Shown: piece by piece, positions 12,341 through 25,300 of the stretch | Numbering within the stretch: the stretch's first letter is position 1 | Layout of the letters: every line of letters starts with the position of its first letter | Source: Euonymus europaeus | Taxonomy: Eukaryota > Streptophyta > Magnoliopsida > Celastrales > Celastraceae | NCBI GenBank assembly: GCA_963580455.1 | Contig: OY756961.1 | Location: forward strand, 10,955,001-11,019,000 | Direction of reading: 5' to 3' | DNA length: 64,000 bases | Program-made: the position numbers and the translations under genes | Notes under the pieces: generated by a model | Told to the model about the DNA's origin: nothing | Seen by the model: the letters and a program-made list of their open reading frames with translations, nothing else | Databases searched by the model: none

Positions 12341-14605
12341 GTGTACACTTTTTAATGTTCTTCTATGTCAAATTTTATGAGTATAAGCATCCAAGATTAT
12401 TTCGATGGCAAAAGACCAATATTCTATGACAAATGGACAAAACCTTTAAAAGCTCCTCCATAGAGAGAGTTGATCAACTTCGGAACATCAAAGTTGCTCG
12501 GTGGACACTTTTTATTGTTCTTCTATGTCAAATTTTATGAGTGTAAGCTTCCTAGATTATTTCGATGCCAAAATCCCAAGTTTCCATGACAAATGGAGAA
12601 AACTGTTAAAAGCTCCTTCATAGAGAGATTTGACCAATTTCGGACCATCAAAGATGCTCGGTGTACACGTTTTATTGTTCTTCTATGTCAAATTTTATGA
12701 GTATAAGCTTCCAATATTATTTCGATGCCAAAACACCAACTTTCTATGACAAATGGACAAAACCGTTAAAAGCTCCTCCATAGAGAGAGTTGAGCAACTT
12801 CAGACAATCAAAGTTGCTCGGTGTACACTTTTTATTGTTCTTCTACTTCAACTTTTATGAGTGTAAGCTTCTTAGATTATTTCGATGCAAAAACACCAAC
12901 TTTCTATGACAAATGGAAAAAACAGTTAAAAGCTCTTCCATAGTGAGTGTTGAGCAACTTTGGACAATCAAAATTGCCCGGTGTACACCTTTTATTGTTC
13001 TTCTATGTCAAATTTTACGAAAATGAGCTTCCTGGATTATTACGATGCCAAAACACCAACTTTCTATGACAAATGGACAAAACCGTTAAAAGCTCCTCCA
13101 TAGAGAGAGTTGAGCAACTTTGGACTATCAAAGTTGCTCGGTGTACACTTTTTAATGTTCTTCTATGTCGAATTTTATAAGTATAAGCTTCCAAGATTAT
13201 TTCGATGCCAAAACACCAACTTTTAATGACAAATGGAAAAAACCGTTAAAAGCTCCTCCATAGAGAGAGTTGAGCAAATTCGGACAATCAAAGTTGCTCG
13301 GTGTACACCTTTTATTGTTCTTTTATGTTAAATTTTACGAAAATGAGCTTCCAGGATTATTTTAATGCCAAAACATCAAATTTCTATGACAAATGGACAA
13401 AACCGTTAAAAGCTCCTCTATAGAGAGAGTTGAGCAACGTCGGACAATCAAAATTGCTCGGTGTACACTTTTTATTGTTCTTTTATGTTAAATTTTACGA
13501 AAATGTGCTTCAAGGATAATTTCGATGCCAAAACACCAACTTTCTATGACAAATGGACAAAACCGTTAAAAGCTTCTCCATAGAGAGAGTTGAGCAACTT
13601 CGGACAATCAAAGTTTCTCGGTGTATACTTTTTATTGTTCTTCTATGTTAAATTTTACGAAAATGAGCTTACAGGATTATTTTGATGCCAAAACACCAAC
13701 TGTCTTTGACAAATGGACAAAACCGTTAAAGGTTCCTCCATAGAGAGAGTTGAGCAACTTTGGACTATCAAAGTTGCTCGGTGTACACTTTTTAATGTTC
13801 TTCTATGTCAAATTTTATGAGTATAAGCATCCAAGATTATTTCGATGGCAAAAGACCAATATTCTATGACAAATGGACAAAACCTTTAAAAGCTCCTCCA
13901 TAGAGAGAGTTGATCAACTTCGGAACATCAAAGTTGGTCGGTGGACACTTTTTATTGTTCTTCTATGTCAAATTTTATGAGTGTAAGCTTCCTAGATTAT
14001 TTCGATGCCAAAATCCCCAGTTTCCATGACAAATGGAGAAAACTGTTAAAAGCTCCTTCATAGAGAGATTTGACCAATTTCGGACCATCAAAGATGCTCG
14101 GTGTACACGTTTTATTGTTCTTCTATGTCAAATTTTATGAGTATAAGCTTCCAAGATTATTTCGATGCCAAAACACCAACTTTCTATGACAAATGGACAA
14201 AACCGTTAAAAGCTCCTCTATAGAGAGAGTTGAGCAACGTCGGACAATCAAAATTGCTCGGTGTACACTTTTTATTGTTCTTTTATGTTAAATTTTACGA
14301 AAATGTGCTTCAAGGATAATTTCGATGCCAAAACACCAACTTTCTATGACAAATGGACAAAACCGTTAAAAGCTTCTCCATAGAGAGAGTTGAGCAACTT
14401 CGGACAATCAAAGTTTCTCGGTGTATACTTTTTATTGTTCTTCTATGTTAAATTTTACGAAAATGAGCTTACAGGATTATTTTGATGCCAAAACACCAAC
14501 TGTCTTTGACAAATGGACAAAACCGTTAAAGGTTCCTCCATAGAGAGAGTTGAGCAACTTTGGACTATCAAAGTTGCTCGGTGTACACTTTTTAATGTTC
14601 TTCTA
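12340..14605 (+). repeat. 14-monomer higher-order repeat (2240 bp), copy 2
   Basis: This is a near-identical second copy of the unit beginning near 10100, at a shift of exactly 2240 bp. It also ends in an 800-bp (five-monomer) duplication: 13381-14180 against 14181-14980, with GTTGGTCGG in both. Its right end merges with the first copy of the 48-monomer unit, so the boundary near 14.6 kb is a matter of definition. Confidence 0.8.
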
Positions 14606-17600
14606 TGTCAAATTTTATGAGTATAAGCATCCAAGATTATTTCGATGGCAAAAGACCAATATTCTATGACAAATGGACAAAACCTTTAAAAGCTCCTCCA
14701 TAGAGAGAGTTGATCAACTTCGGAACATCAAAGTTGGTCGGTGGACACTTTTTATTGTTCTTCTATGTCAAATTTTATGAGTGTAAGCTTCCTAGATTAT
14801 TTCGATGCCAAAATCCCCAGTTTCCATGACAAATGGAGAAAACTGTTAAAAGCTCCTTCATAGAGAGATTTGACCAATTTCGGACCATCAAAGATGCTCG
14901 GTGTACACGTTTTATTGTTCTTCTATGTCAAATTTTATGAGTATAAGCTTCCAAGATTATTTCGATGCCAAAACACCAACTTTCTATGACAAATGGACAA
15001 AACCGTTAAAAGCTCCTCCATAGAGAGAGTTGAGCAACTTCGGACAATCAAAGTTGCTCGGTGTACACTTTTTATTGTTCTTCTACTTCAAATTTTATGA
15101 GTGTAAGCTTCTTAGATTATTTCGATGCAAAAACACCAATTTTCTATGACAAATGGAAAAAACAGTTAAAAGCTCCTCCATAGTGAGAGTTGAGCAACTT
15201 TGGACAATCAAAATTGCCCGGTTGTACACCTTTTATTGTTCTTCTATGTCAAATTATACGAAAATGAGCTTCCTGGATTATTACGATGCCAAAACACCAA
15301 CTTTCTATGACAAATGGACAAAACCGTTAAAAGCTCCTCCATAGAGAGAGTTGAGCACCTTCGGACAATCAAATTGCTCGGTGTACACTTTTTATTGTTT
15401 TTCTATGTCAAATTTTACGAAAATGAGCTTCCAGGATTATTTCGATGCCAAAACACCAACTTTCTATGACAAATGGACAAAATCGTTAAAAGCCCATTCA
15501 TAGAGAGAGTTAAGCAACTTCGGAAAATCAAAATTTCTCGGTATACACTTTTTATTGTTCTTCTATGTTAAATTTTACGAGAATGAGCTTCCAGGATTAT
15601 TTCGATGCCAAAACACCAACTTTCTGTGACAAATGGACAAAACCATTAAAAGCTCCTCCATAGAGAGAGTTGAGCAACTTCAGACTATCAAAGTTGCTCG
15701 GTGTACACTTTTTAATGTTCTTCTATGTCGAATTTTATGAGTATAAGCTTCCAAGATTATTTCGATGCCAAAACACCAACTTTTAATGACAAATGGAAAA
15801 ACCCGTTAAAAGCTCCTGCATAGAGAGAGTTGAGCAACTTCAGACAATCAAAGTTGCTCGGTGTACACTTTTTATTGTTCTTTTATGTTAAATTTTTCGA
15901 AAATGAGCTTCCAGGATTATTTTAATGCCAAAACACCAACTTTCTATGACAAATGGACAAAACCGTTAAAAGCTCCTCTATAGAGAGAGTTGAGCAACGT
16001 CGGACAATCAAAATTGCTCGGTGTACACTTTTTATTGTTTTTCTATGTTAAATTTTACGAAAATGAGTTTCCAAGATTATTTCGATGCCAAAACACCAAC
16101 TTTCTTTGAGAAATGGACAAAACCGTTAAAGCCTCCTCCGTAGAGAGAGTTGAGTAACTTCGGACAATCAAAGTTGCTCGGTGTACACTTTATAATGTTC
16201 TACTAAGTCAAATTTTACGAGTATAAGCTTCCAAGATTATTTCGATGCCAAAACACCAACTTTTAATGGCAAATGGAAAAAACCGTTAAAAGCTCCTCCA
16301 TAGAGAGAGTTGAGCAACTTTGGACAATCAAAGTTGCTCGGTGTACAGCTTTTATTGTTCTTTTATGTTAAATTTTACGAAAATGAGCTTCCAGGTTTAT
16401 TTTAATGCCAAAACACCAACTTTCTATGACAAATGGACAAAACCGTTAAAAGCTCCTCTATAGAGAGAGTTGAGCACCTTCGGACAATCAAATTGCTCGG
16501 TGTACACTTTTTATTGTTCTTCTATGTTAAGTTTTACGAAAATGAGCTTCCAGGATTATTTCGAGTCCAAAACACCAACTTTCTATGACAAATGGACAAA
16601 ATCATTAAAAGCCACTTCATAGAGAGAGTTGAGCAACTTCGGACAATCAAAATTGCCTGGTATACACTTTTTATTGTTCTTCTATGTTAAATTTTACGAG
16701 AATGAGCTTCCAGGATTATTTCGATGCCAAAACACCAACTTTCTATGACAAATGGACAAAACCATTAAAAGCTCCTCCATAAAGAGAGTTGAGCAACTTC
16801 AGCCTATCAAAGTTGCTCGGTGTACACTTTTTAATGTTCTTCTATGTCGAATTTTATGAGTATAAGCTTCCAAGATTATTTCGATGCCAAAACACCAACT
16901 TTTAATGACAAATGGAAAAAACCGTTAAAAGCTCCTCCATAGAGAGAGTTGAGAAACTTCGGACAATCAAAGTTGCTCGGTGTACACCTTTTATTGTTCT
17001 TTTATGTTAAATTTTACGAAAATGAGCTTCCAAGATTATTTTAATGCCAAAACACCAACTTTCTATGACAAATGGACAAAACCGTTAAAAGCTCCTCTAT
17101 AGAGAGAGTTGAGCAACGTCGGACAATCAAAATTGCTTGGTGTACACTTTTTATTGTTTTTCTATGTTAAATTTTACGAAAATGAGTTTCCAGGATTATT
17201 TCGATGCCAAAACACCAACTTTCTTTGACAAATGGACAAAACAGTTAAAGGCTCCTCCGTAGAGAGAGTTGAGAAACTTCGGACAATCAAAGTTGCTCGG
17301 TGTACACTTTATAATGTTCTACTATGTCAAATTTTACGAGTATAAGCTTCCAAGATTATTTCGATGCCAAAACACCAACTTTTAATGACAAATGGAAAAA
17401 AGCGTTAAAAGCTCCTCCATAGAGAGAGTTGAGCAACTTCGGACAATCAAAGTTGCTCGGTGTACACCTTTTATTGTTCTTTTATGTTAAATTTTACGAA
17501 AATGAGCTTCCAGGATTATTTTAATGCCAAAACACCAACTTTCTATGACAAATGGACAAAACCGTTAAAAGCTCCTCTATAGAGAGAGTTGAGCAACGTC

Positions 17601-20600
17601 GGACAATCAAAATTGCTCGGTGTACACTTTTTATTGTTTTTCTATGTTAAATTTTACGAAAATGAGTTTCCAGGATTATTTCGATGCCAAAACACCAACT
17701 TTCTTTGACAAATGGACAAAACCGTTAAAGGCTCCTCCGTAGAGAGAGTTGAGAAACTTCGGACAATCAAAGTTGCTCGGTGTACACTTTATAATGTTCT
17801 ACTAAGTCAAATTTTACGAGTATAAGCTTCCAAGATTATTTCGATGCCAAAACACCAACTTTTAATGACAAATGGAAAAAACCGTTAAAAGCTCCTCCAT
17901 AGAGAGAGTTGAGCAACTTCGGACAATCAAAGTTGCTCGGTGTACACCTTTTATTGTTCTTTTATGTTAAATTTTACGAAAATGAGCTTCCAGGATTATT
18001 TTAATGCCAAAACACCAACTTTCTATGACAAATGGACAAAATCGTTAAAAGCTCCTCTATAGAGAGAGTTGAGCAACGTCAGACAATCAAAATAGCTCGG
18101 TGTACACTTTTTATTGTTCTTTTATGTTAAATTTTACGAAAATGTGCTTCCAGGAAAATTTCGATGCCAAAACACCAACTTTCTATGACAAATGGACAAA
18201 ACCGTTAAAAGCACCTCCATAGAGAGAGTTGAGCAACTCTGGACAATCAAAGTTTCTCGGTGTACACTTTTTATTGTTCTTCTATGTTAAATTTTACAAA
18301 AATGAGCTTCTAGGATTATTTCGATGCCAAAACACCAACTTTCTTTGACAAATGGACAAAACCGTTAAAGGCTCCTCCATAGAGAGAGTTGAGCAACTTT
18401 GGACTATCAGAGTTGCTCGGTGTACACTTTTTAATGTTCTTCTATGTCGAATTTTATGAGTATAAGCTTCCAAGATTATTTCGATGCCAAAACAACAACT
18501 TTTAATGACAAATGGAAAAAACCGTTAAAAGATCTTTCATAGAGAGAGTTGAGCAAATTCGGACAATCAAAGTTGCTCGGTGTACACCTTTTATTGTTCT
18601 TTTATGTTAAATTTTACGAAAATGAGCTTCCAGGATTATTTTAATGCCAAAACACCAACTTTCTATGACAAATGGACAAAACCGTTAAAAGCTCCTCTAT
18701 AGAGAGAGTTGAGCAACGTCGGACAATCAAAATTGCTCGGTGTACACCTTTTATTGTTCTTTTATGTTAAATTTTACGACAATGTGCTTCAAGGATAATT
18801 TCGATGCCAAAACACCAACTTTCTATGACAAATGGACAAAACCGTTAAAAGCTCCTCCATAGAGAGAGTTGAGCACCTTCGGACAATCAAATTGCTCGGT
18901 GTACACTTTTTATTGTTCTTCTATGTCAAATTTTACGAAAATGAGCTTCCAGGATTATTTCGATGCCAAAACACCAACTTTCTATGACAAATGGACAAAA
19001 TCGTCAAAAGCCCATTCATAGAGAGAGTTGAGCAACTTCGGAAAATCAAAATTTCTCGGTATACACTTTTTATTGTTCTTCTATGCTAAATTTTACGAGA
19101 ATGAGCTTCCAGGATTATTTCGATGCCAAAACACCAACTTTCTATGACAAATGGACAAAACCATTAAAAGCTCCTCCACAGAGAGAGTTGAGCAACTTCA
19201 GACTATCAAAGTTGCTCGGTGTACAATTTTTAATGTTCTTCTATGTCGAATTTTATGAGTATAAGCTTCCAAGATTATTTCGATGCCAAAACACCAACTT
19301 TTAATGACAAATGGAAAAAACCGTTAAAAGCTCCTGCATAGAGAGAGTTGAGCAAATTCGGACAGTCAAAGTTGCTCGGTGTACACCTTTTATTGTTCTT
19401 TTATGTTAAATTTTACGAAAATGAGCTTCCAGGATTATTTTAATGCCACAACACCAACTTTCTATGACAAATGGACAAAACCGTTAAAAGCTCCTCTATA
19501 GAGAGAGTTGAGCAACGTCGGACAATCAAAATTGCTCGGTGTACACTTTTTATTGTTTTTCTATGTTAAATTTTACGAAAATGAGTTTCCAAGATTATTT
19601 CGATGCCAAAACACCAACTTTCTTTGAGAAATGGACAAAACCGTTAAAGGCTCCTCCGTAGAGAGAGTTGAGCAACTTCGGACAATCAAAGTTGCTCGGT
19701 GTACACTTTATAATGTTCTACTAAGTCAAATTTTACGAGTATAAGCTTCCAAGATTATTTCGATGCCAAAACACCAACTTTTAATGACAAATGGAAAAAA
19801 GCGTTAAAAGCTCATCCATAGAGAGAGTTGAGCAACTTCGGACAATCAAAGTTGCTCGGTGTACACCTTTTATTGTTCTTTTATGTTAAATTTTACGAAA
19901 ATGAGCTTCCAGGATTATTTTAATGCCAAAACACCAACTTTCTATGACAAATGGACAAAACCGTTAAAAGCTCCTCTATAGAGAGAGTTGAGCACCTTCG
20001 GACAATCAAATTGCTCGGTGTACACTTTTTATTGTTCTTCTATGTTAATTTTTACGAAAATGAGCTTCCAGGATTATTTCGATTCCAAAACACCAACTTT
20101 CTATGACAAATGGACAAAATCATTAAAAGCCCCTTCATAGAGAGAGTTGAGCAACTTCGGACAATCAAAATTGCCCGGTATACACTTTTTATTCTTCTTC
20201 TATGTTAAATTTTACGAGAATGAGCTTCCAGGATTATTTCGATGCCAAAACACCAACTTTCTATGACAAATGGACAAAACCATTAAAAGCTCCTCCATAA
20301 AGAGAGTTGAGCAACTTCAGCCTATCAAAGTTGCGCGGTGTACACTTTTTAATGTTCTTCTATGTCGAATTTTATGAGTATAAGCTTCCAAGATTATTTC
20401 GATGCCAAAACACCAACTTTTAATGACAAATGGAAAAAACCGTTAAAAGCTCCTCCATAGAGAGACTTGAGCAACTTCGGACAATCAAAGTTGCTCGGTG
20501 TACACCTTTTATTGTTCTTTTATGTTAAATTTTACGAAAATGAGCTTCCAGGATTATTTTAATGCCAAAACACCAACTTTCTATGACAAATGGACAAAAC

Positions 20601-22280
20601 CGTTAAAAGCTCCTCTATAGAGAGAATTGAGCAACGTCGGACAATCAAAATTGCTCGGTGTACACTTTTTATTTTTTTCTATGTAAAATTTTACGAAAAT
20701 GAGTTTCCAGGATTATTTCGATGCCAAAACACCAACTTTCTTTGACAAATGGACAAAACCGTTAAAGGCTCCTCCGTAGAGAGAGTTGAGAAACTTCGGA
20801 CAATCAAAGTTGCTCGGTGTACACTTTATAATGTTCTACTAAGTCAAATTTTACGAGTATAAGCTTCCAAGATTATTTCGATGCCAAAACACCAACTTTT
20901 AATGACAAATGGAAAAAACCGTTAAAAGCTCCTCCATAGAGAGAGTTGAGCAACTTCGGACAATCAAAGTTGCTCGGTGTACACCTTTTATTGTTCTTTT
21001 ATGTTAAATTTTACGAAAATGAGCTTCCAGGATTATTTTAATGCCAAAACACCAACTTTCTATGACAAATGGACAAAACCGTTAAAAGCTCCTCTATAGA
21101 GAGAGTTGAGCAACGTCAGACAATCAAAATAGCTCGGTGTACACTTTTTATTGTTCTTTTATGTTAAATTTTACGAAAATGTGCTTCCAGGAAAATTTCG
21201 ATGCCAAAACACCAACTTTCTATGACAAATGGACAAAACCGTTAAAAGCACCTCCATAGAGAGAGTTGAGCAACTCTGGACAATCAAAATTTCTCGGTGT
21301 ACACTTTTTATTGTTCTTCTATGTTAAATTTTACAAAAATGAGCTTCCAGGATTATTTCGATGCCAAAACACCAACTTTCTTCGACAAATGGACAAAACC
21401 GTAAAAGGCTCCTCCATAGAGAGAGTTGAGCAACTTTGGACTATCAAAGTTGCTCGGTGTACACTTTTTAATGTTCTTCTATGTCGAATTTTATGAGTAT
21501 AAGCTTCCAAGATTATTTCTATGCCAAAACACCAACTTTTAATGACAAATGGAAAAAACCGTTAAAAGCTCCTCCATAGAGAGAGTTGAGCAAATTCGGA
21601 CAATCAAAGTTGCTCGGTGTACACCTTTTATTGTTCTTTTATGTTAAATTTTACGAAAATGATCTTCCAGGATTATTTTAATGCCAAAACATCAACTTTC
21701 TATGACAAATGGACAAAACCGTTAAAAGCTCCTCTATAGAGAGAGTTGAGCAACGTCGGACAATCAAAATTGCTCGGTGTACACTTTTTATTGTTCTTTT
21801 ATGTTAAATTTTACAAAAATGTGCTTCAAGGATAATTTCGATGCCAAAACACCAACTTTCTATGACAAATGGACAAAACCGTTAAAAGCTTCTCCATAGA
21901 GAGAGTTGAGCAACTTCGGACAATCAAAGTTTCTCGGTGTATACTTTTTATTGTTCTTCTATGTTAAATTTTACGAAAATGAGCTTACAGGATTATTTTG
22001 ATGCCAAAACACCAACTGTCTTTGACAAATGGACAAAACCGTTAAAGGTTCCTCCATAGAGAGAGTTGAGCAACTTTGGACTATCAAAGTTGCTCGGTGT
22101 ACACTTTTTAATGTTCTTCTATGTCAAATTTTATGAGTGTAAGCTTCCTAGATTATTTCGATGCCAAAATCCCCAGTTTCCATGACAAATGGAGAAAACT
22201 GTTAAAAGCTCCTTCATAGAGAGATTTGACCAATTTCGGACCATCAAAGATGCTCGGTGTACACGTTTTATTGTTCTTCT
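14605..22280 (+). repeat. 48-monomer higher-order repeat (7676 bp), copy 1
   Basis: Base-for-base pairing with the next copy holds at 7676 bp, for example the extra-T variant CCGGTTGTACACC at about 15219 and 22895. Identity starts close to 14605, where the match to 22281 begins. The unit has two related halves: the 159-bp GAGCACCTTCGG monomers at 15353 and 16472 recur at 18871 and 19990, 3518 bp (22 monomers) later. It contains four monomers at about 20225-20863 that are missing from copy 2. Its length is 48 x 160 less four bases. Confidence 0.88.
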
Positions 22281-22380
22281 ATGTCAAATTTTATGAGTAT
22301 AAGCATCCAAGATTATTTCGATGGCAAAAGACCAATATTCTATGACAAATGGACAAAACCTTTAAAAGCTCCTCCATAGA
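22080..22380 (+). repeat. Two hybrid monomers at the unit junction
   Basis: At 14560-14930 three monomer types follow each other: one with GAGTATAAGCATCC and ACCAATATTC, one with GGTGGACAC and ATCCCCAGTTTCC, and one with GTGTACACGTTTTATTG. At 22080-22380 the first type changes into the second within TTTTATGAGTGTAAGC (about 22131), and the next monomer begins as the third type and ends as the first (AAGCATCC at about 22309). The same hybrids occur near 29160-29400. They record the unequal exchange that joined the ends of the 7-kb unit before it was amplified. Confidence 0.75.
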
Positions 22381-25300
22381 GAGAGTTGATCAACTTCGGA
22401 ACATCAAAGTTGGTCGGTGGACACTTTTTATTGTTCTTCTATGTCAAATTTTATGAGTGTAAGCTTCCTAGATTATTTCGATGCCAAAATCCCCAGTTTC
22501 CATGACAAATGGAGAAAACTGTTAAAAGCTCCTTCATAGAGAGATTTGACCAATTTCGGACCATCAAAGATGCTCGGTGTACACGTTTTATTGTTCTTCT
22601 ATGTCAAATTTTATGAGTATAAGCTTCCAAGATTATTTCGATGCCAAAACACCAACTTTCTATGACAAATGGACAAAACCGTTAAAAGCTCCTCCATAGA
22701 GAGAGTTGAGCAACTTCGGACAATCAAATTTGCTCGGTGTACACTTTTTATTGTTCTTCTACTTCGAATTTTATGAGTGTAAGCTTCTTAGATTATTTCG
22801 ATGCAAAAACACCAACTTTCTATGACAAATGGAAAAAACAGTTAAAAGCTCCTCCATAGTGAGAGTTGAGCAACTTTGGACAATCAAAATTGCCCGGTTG
22901 TACACCTTTTATTGTTCTTCTATGTCAAATTATACGAAAATGAGCTTCCTGGATTATTACGATGCCAAAACACCAACTTTCTATGACAAATGGACAAAAC
23001 CGTTAAAAGCTCCTCCATAGAGAGAGTTGAGCACCTTCGGACAATCAAATTGCTCGGTGTACACTTTTTATTGTTTTTCTATGTCAAATTTTACGAAAAT
23101 GAGCTTCCAGGATTATTTCGATGCCAAAACACCAACTTTCTATGACAAATGGACAAAATCGTTAAAAGCCCATTCATAGAGAGAGTTAAGCAACTTCGGA
23201 AAATCAAAATTTCTCGGTATACACTTTTTATTGTTCTTCTATGTTAAATTTTACGAGAATGAGCTTCCAGGATTATTTCGATGCCAAAACACCAACTTTC
23301 TGTGACAAATGGACAAAACCATTAAAAGCTCCTCCATAGAGAGAGTTGAGCAACTTCAGACTATCAAAGTTGCTCGGTGTACACTTTTTAATGTTCTTCT
23401 ATGTCGAATTTTATGAGTATAAGCTTCCAAGATTATTTCGATGCCAAAACACCAACTTTTAATGACAAATGGAAAAACCCGTTAAAAGCTCCTGCATAGA
23501 GAGAGTTAAGCAACTTCAGACAATCAAAGTTGCTCGGTGTACACTTTTTATTGTTCTTTTATGTTAAATTTTTCGAAAATGAGCTTCCAGGATTATTTTA
23601 ATGCCAAAACACCAACTTTCTATGACAAATGGACAAAACCGTTAAAAGCTCCTCTATAGAGAGAGTTGAGCAACGTCGGACAATCAAAATTGCTCGGTGT
23701 ACACTTTTTATTGTTTTTCTATGTTAAATTTTACGAAAATGAGTTTCCAAGATTATTTCGATGGCAAAACACCAACTTTCTTTGAGAAATGGACAAAACC
23801 GTTAAAGGCTCCTCCGTAGAGAGAGTTGAGTAACTTCGGACAATCAAAGTTGCTCGGTGTACACTTTATAATGTTCTACTAAGTCAAATTTTACGAGTAT
23901 AAGCTTCCAAGATTATTTCGATGCCAAAACACCAACTTTTAATGGCAAATGGAAAAAACCGTTAAAAGCTCCTCCATAGAGAGAGTTGAGCAACTTTGGA
24001 CAATCAAAGTTGCTCGGTGTACACCTTTTATTGTTCTTTTATGTTAAATTTTACGAAAATGAGCTTCCAGGTTTATTTTAATGCCAAAACACCAACTTTC
24101 TATGACAAATGGACAAAACCGTTAAAAGCTCCTCTATAGAGAGAGTTGAGCACCTTCGGACAATCAAATTGCTCGATGTACACTTTTTATTGTTCTTCTA
24201 TGTTAAGTTTTACGAAAATGAGCTTCCAGGATTATTTCGATTCCAAAACACCAACTTTCTATGACAAATGGACAAAATCATTAAAAGCCACTTCATAGAG
24301 AGAGTTGAGCAACTTCGGACAATCAAAATTGCCTGGTATACACTTTTTATTGTTCTTCTATGTTAAATTTTACGAGAATGAGCTTCCAGGATTATTTCGA
24401 TGCCAAAACACCAACTTTCTATGACAAATGGACAAAACCATTAAAAGCTCCTCCATAAAGAGAGTTGAGCAACTTCAGCCTATCAAAGTTGCTCGGTGTA
24501 CACTTTTTAATGTTCTTCTATGTCGAATTTTATGAGTATAAGCTTCCAAGATTATTTCGATGCCAAAACACCAACTTTTAATGACAAATGGAAAAAACCG
24601 TTAAAAGCTCCTCCATAGAGAGAGTTGAGAAACTTCGGACAATCAAAGTTGCTCGGTGTACACCTTTTATTGTTCTTTTATGTTAAATTTTACGAAAATG
24701 AGCTTCCAAGATTATTTTAATGCCAAAACACCAACTTTCTATGACAAATGGACAAAACCGTTAAAAGCTCCTCTATAGAGAGAGTTGAGCAACGTCGGAC
24801 AATCAAAATTGCTTGGTGTACACTTTTTATTGTTTTTCTATGTTAAATTTTACGAAAATGAGTTTCCAGGATTATTTCGATGCCAAAACACCAACTTTCT
24901 TTGACAAATGGACAAAACAGTTAAAGGCTCCTCCGTAGAGAGAGTTGAGAAACTTCAGACAATCAAAGTTGCTCGGTGTACACTTTATAATGTTCTACTA
25001 AGTCAAATTTTACGAGTATAAGCTTCCAAGATTATTTCGATGCCAAAACACCAACTTTTAATGACAAATGGAAAAAACCGTTAAAAGCTCCTCCATAGAG
25101 AGAGTTGAGCAACTTCGGACAATCAAAGTTGCTCGGTGTACACCTTTTATTGTTCTTTTATGTTAAATTTTACGAAAATGAGCTTCCAGAATTATTTTAA
25201 TGCCAAAACACCAACTTTCTATGACAAATGGACAAAACCGTTAAAAGCTCCTCTATAGAGAGAGTTGAGCAACGTCGGACAATCAAAATTGCTCGGTGTA

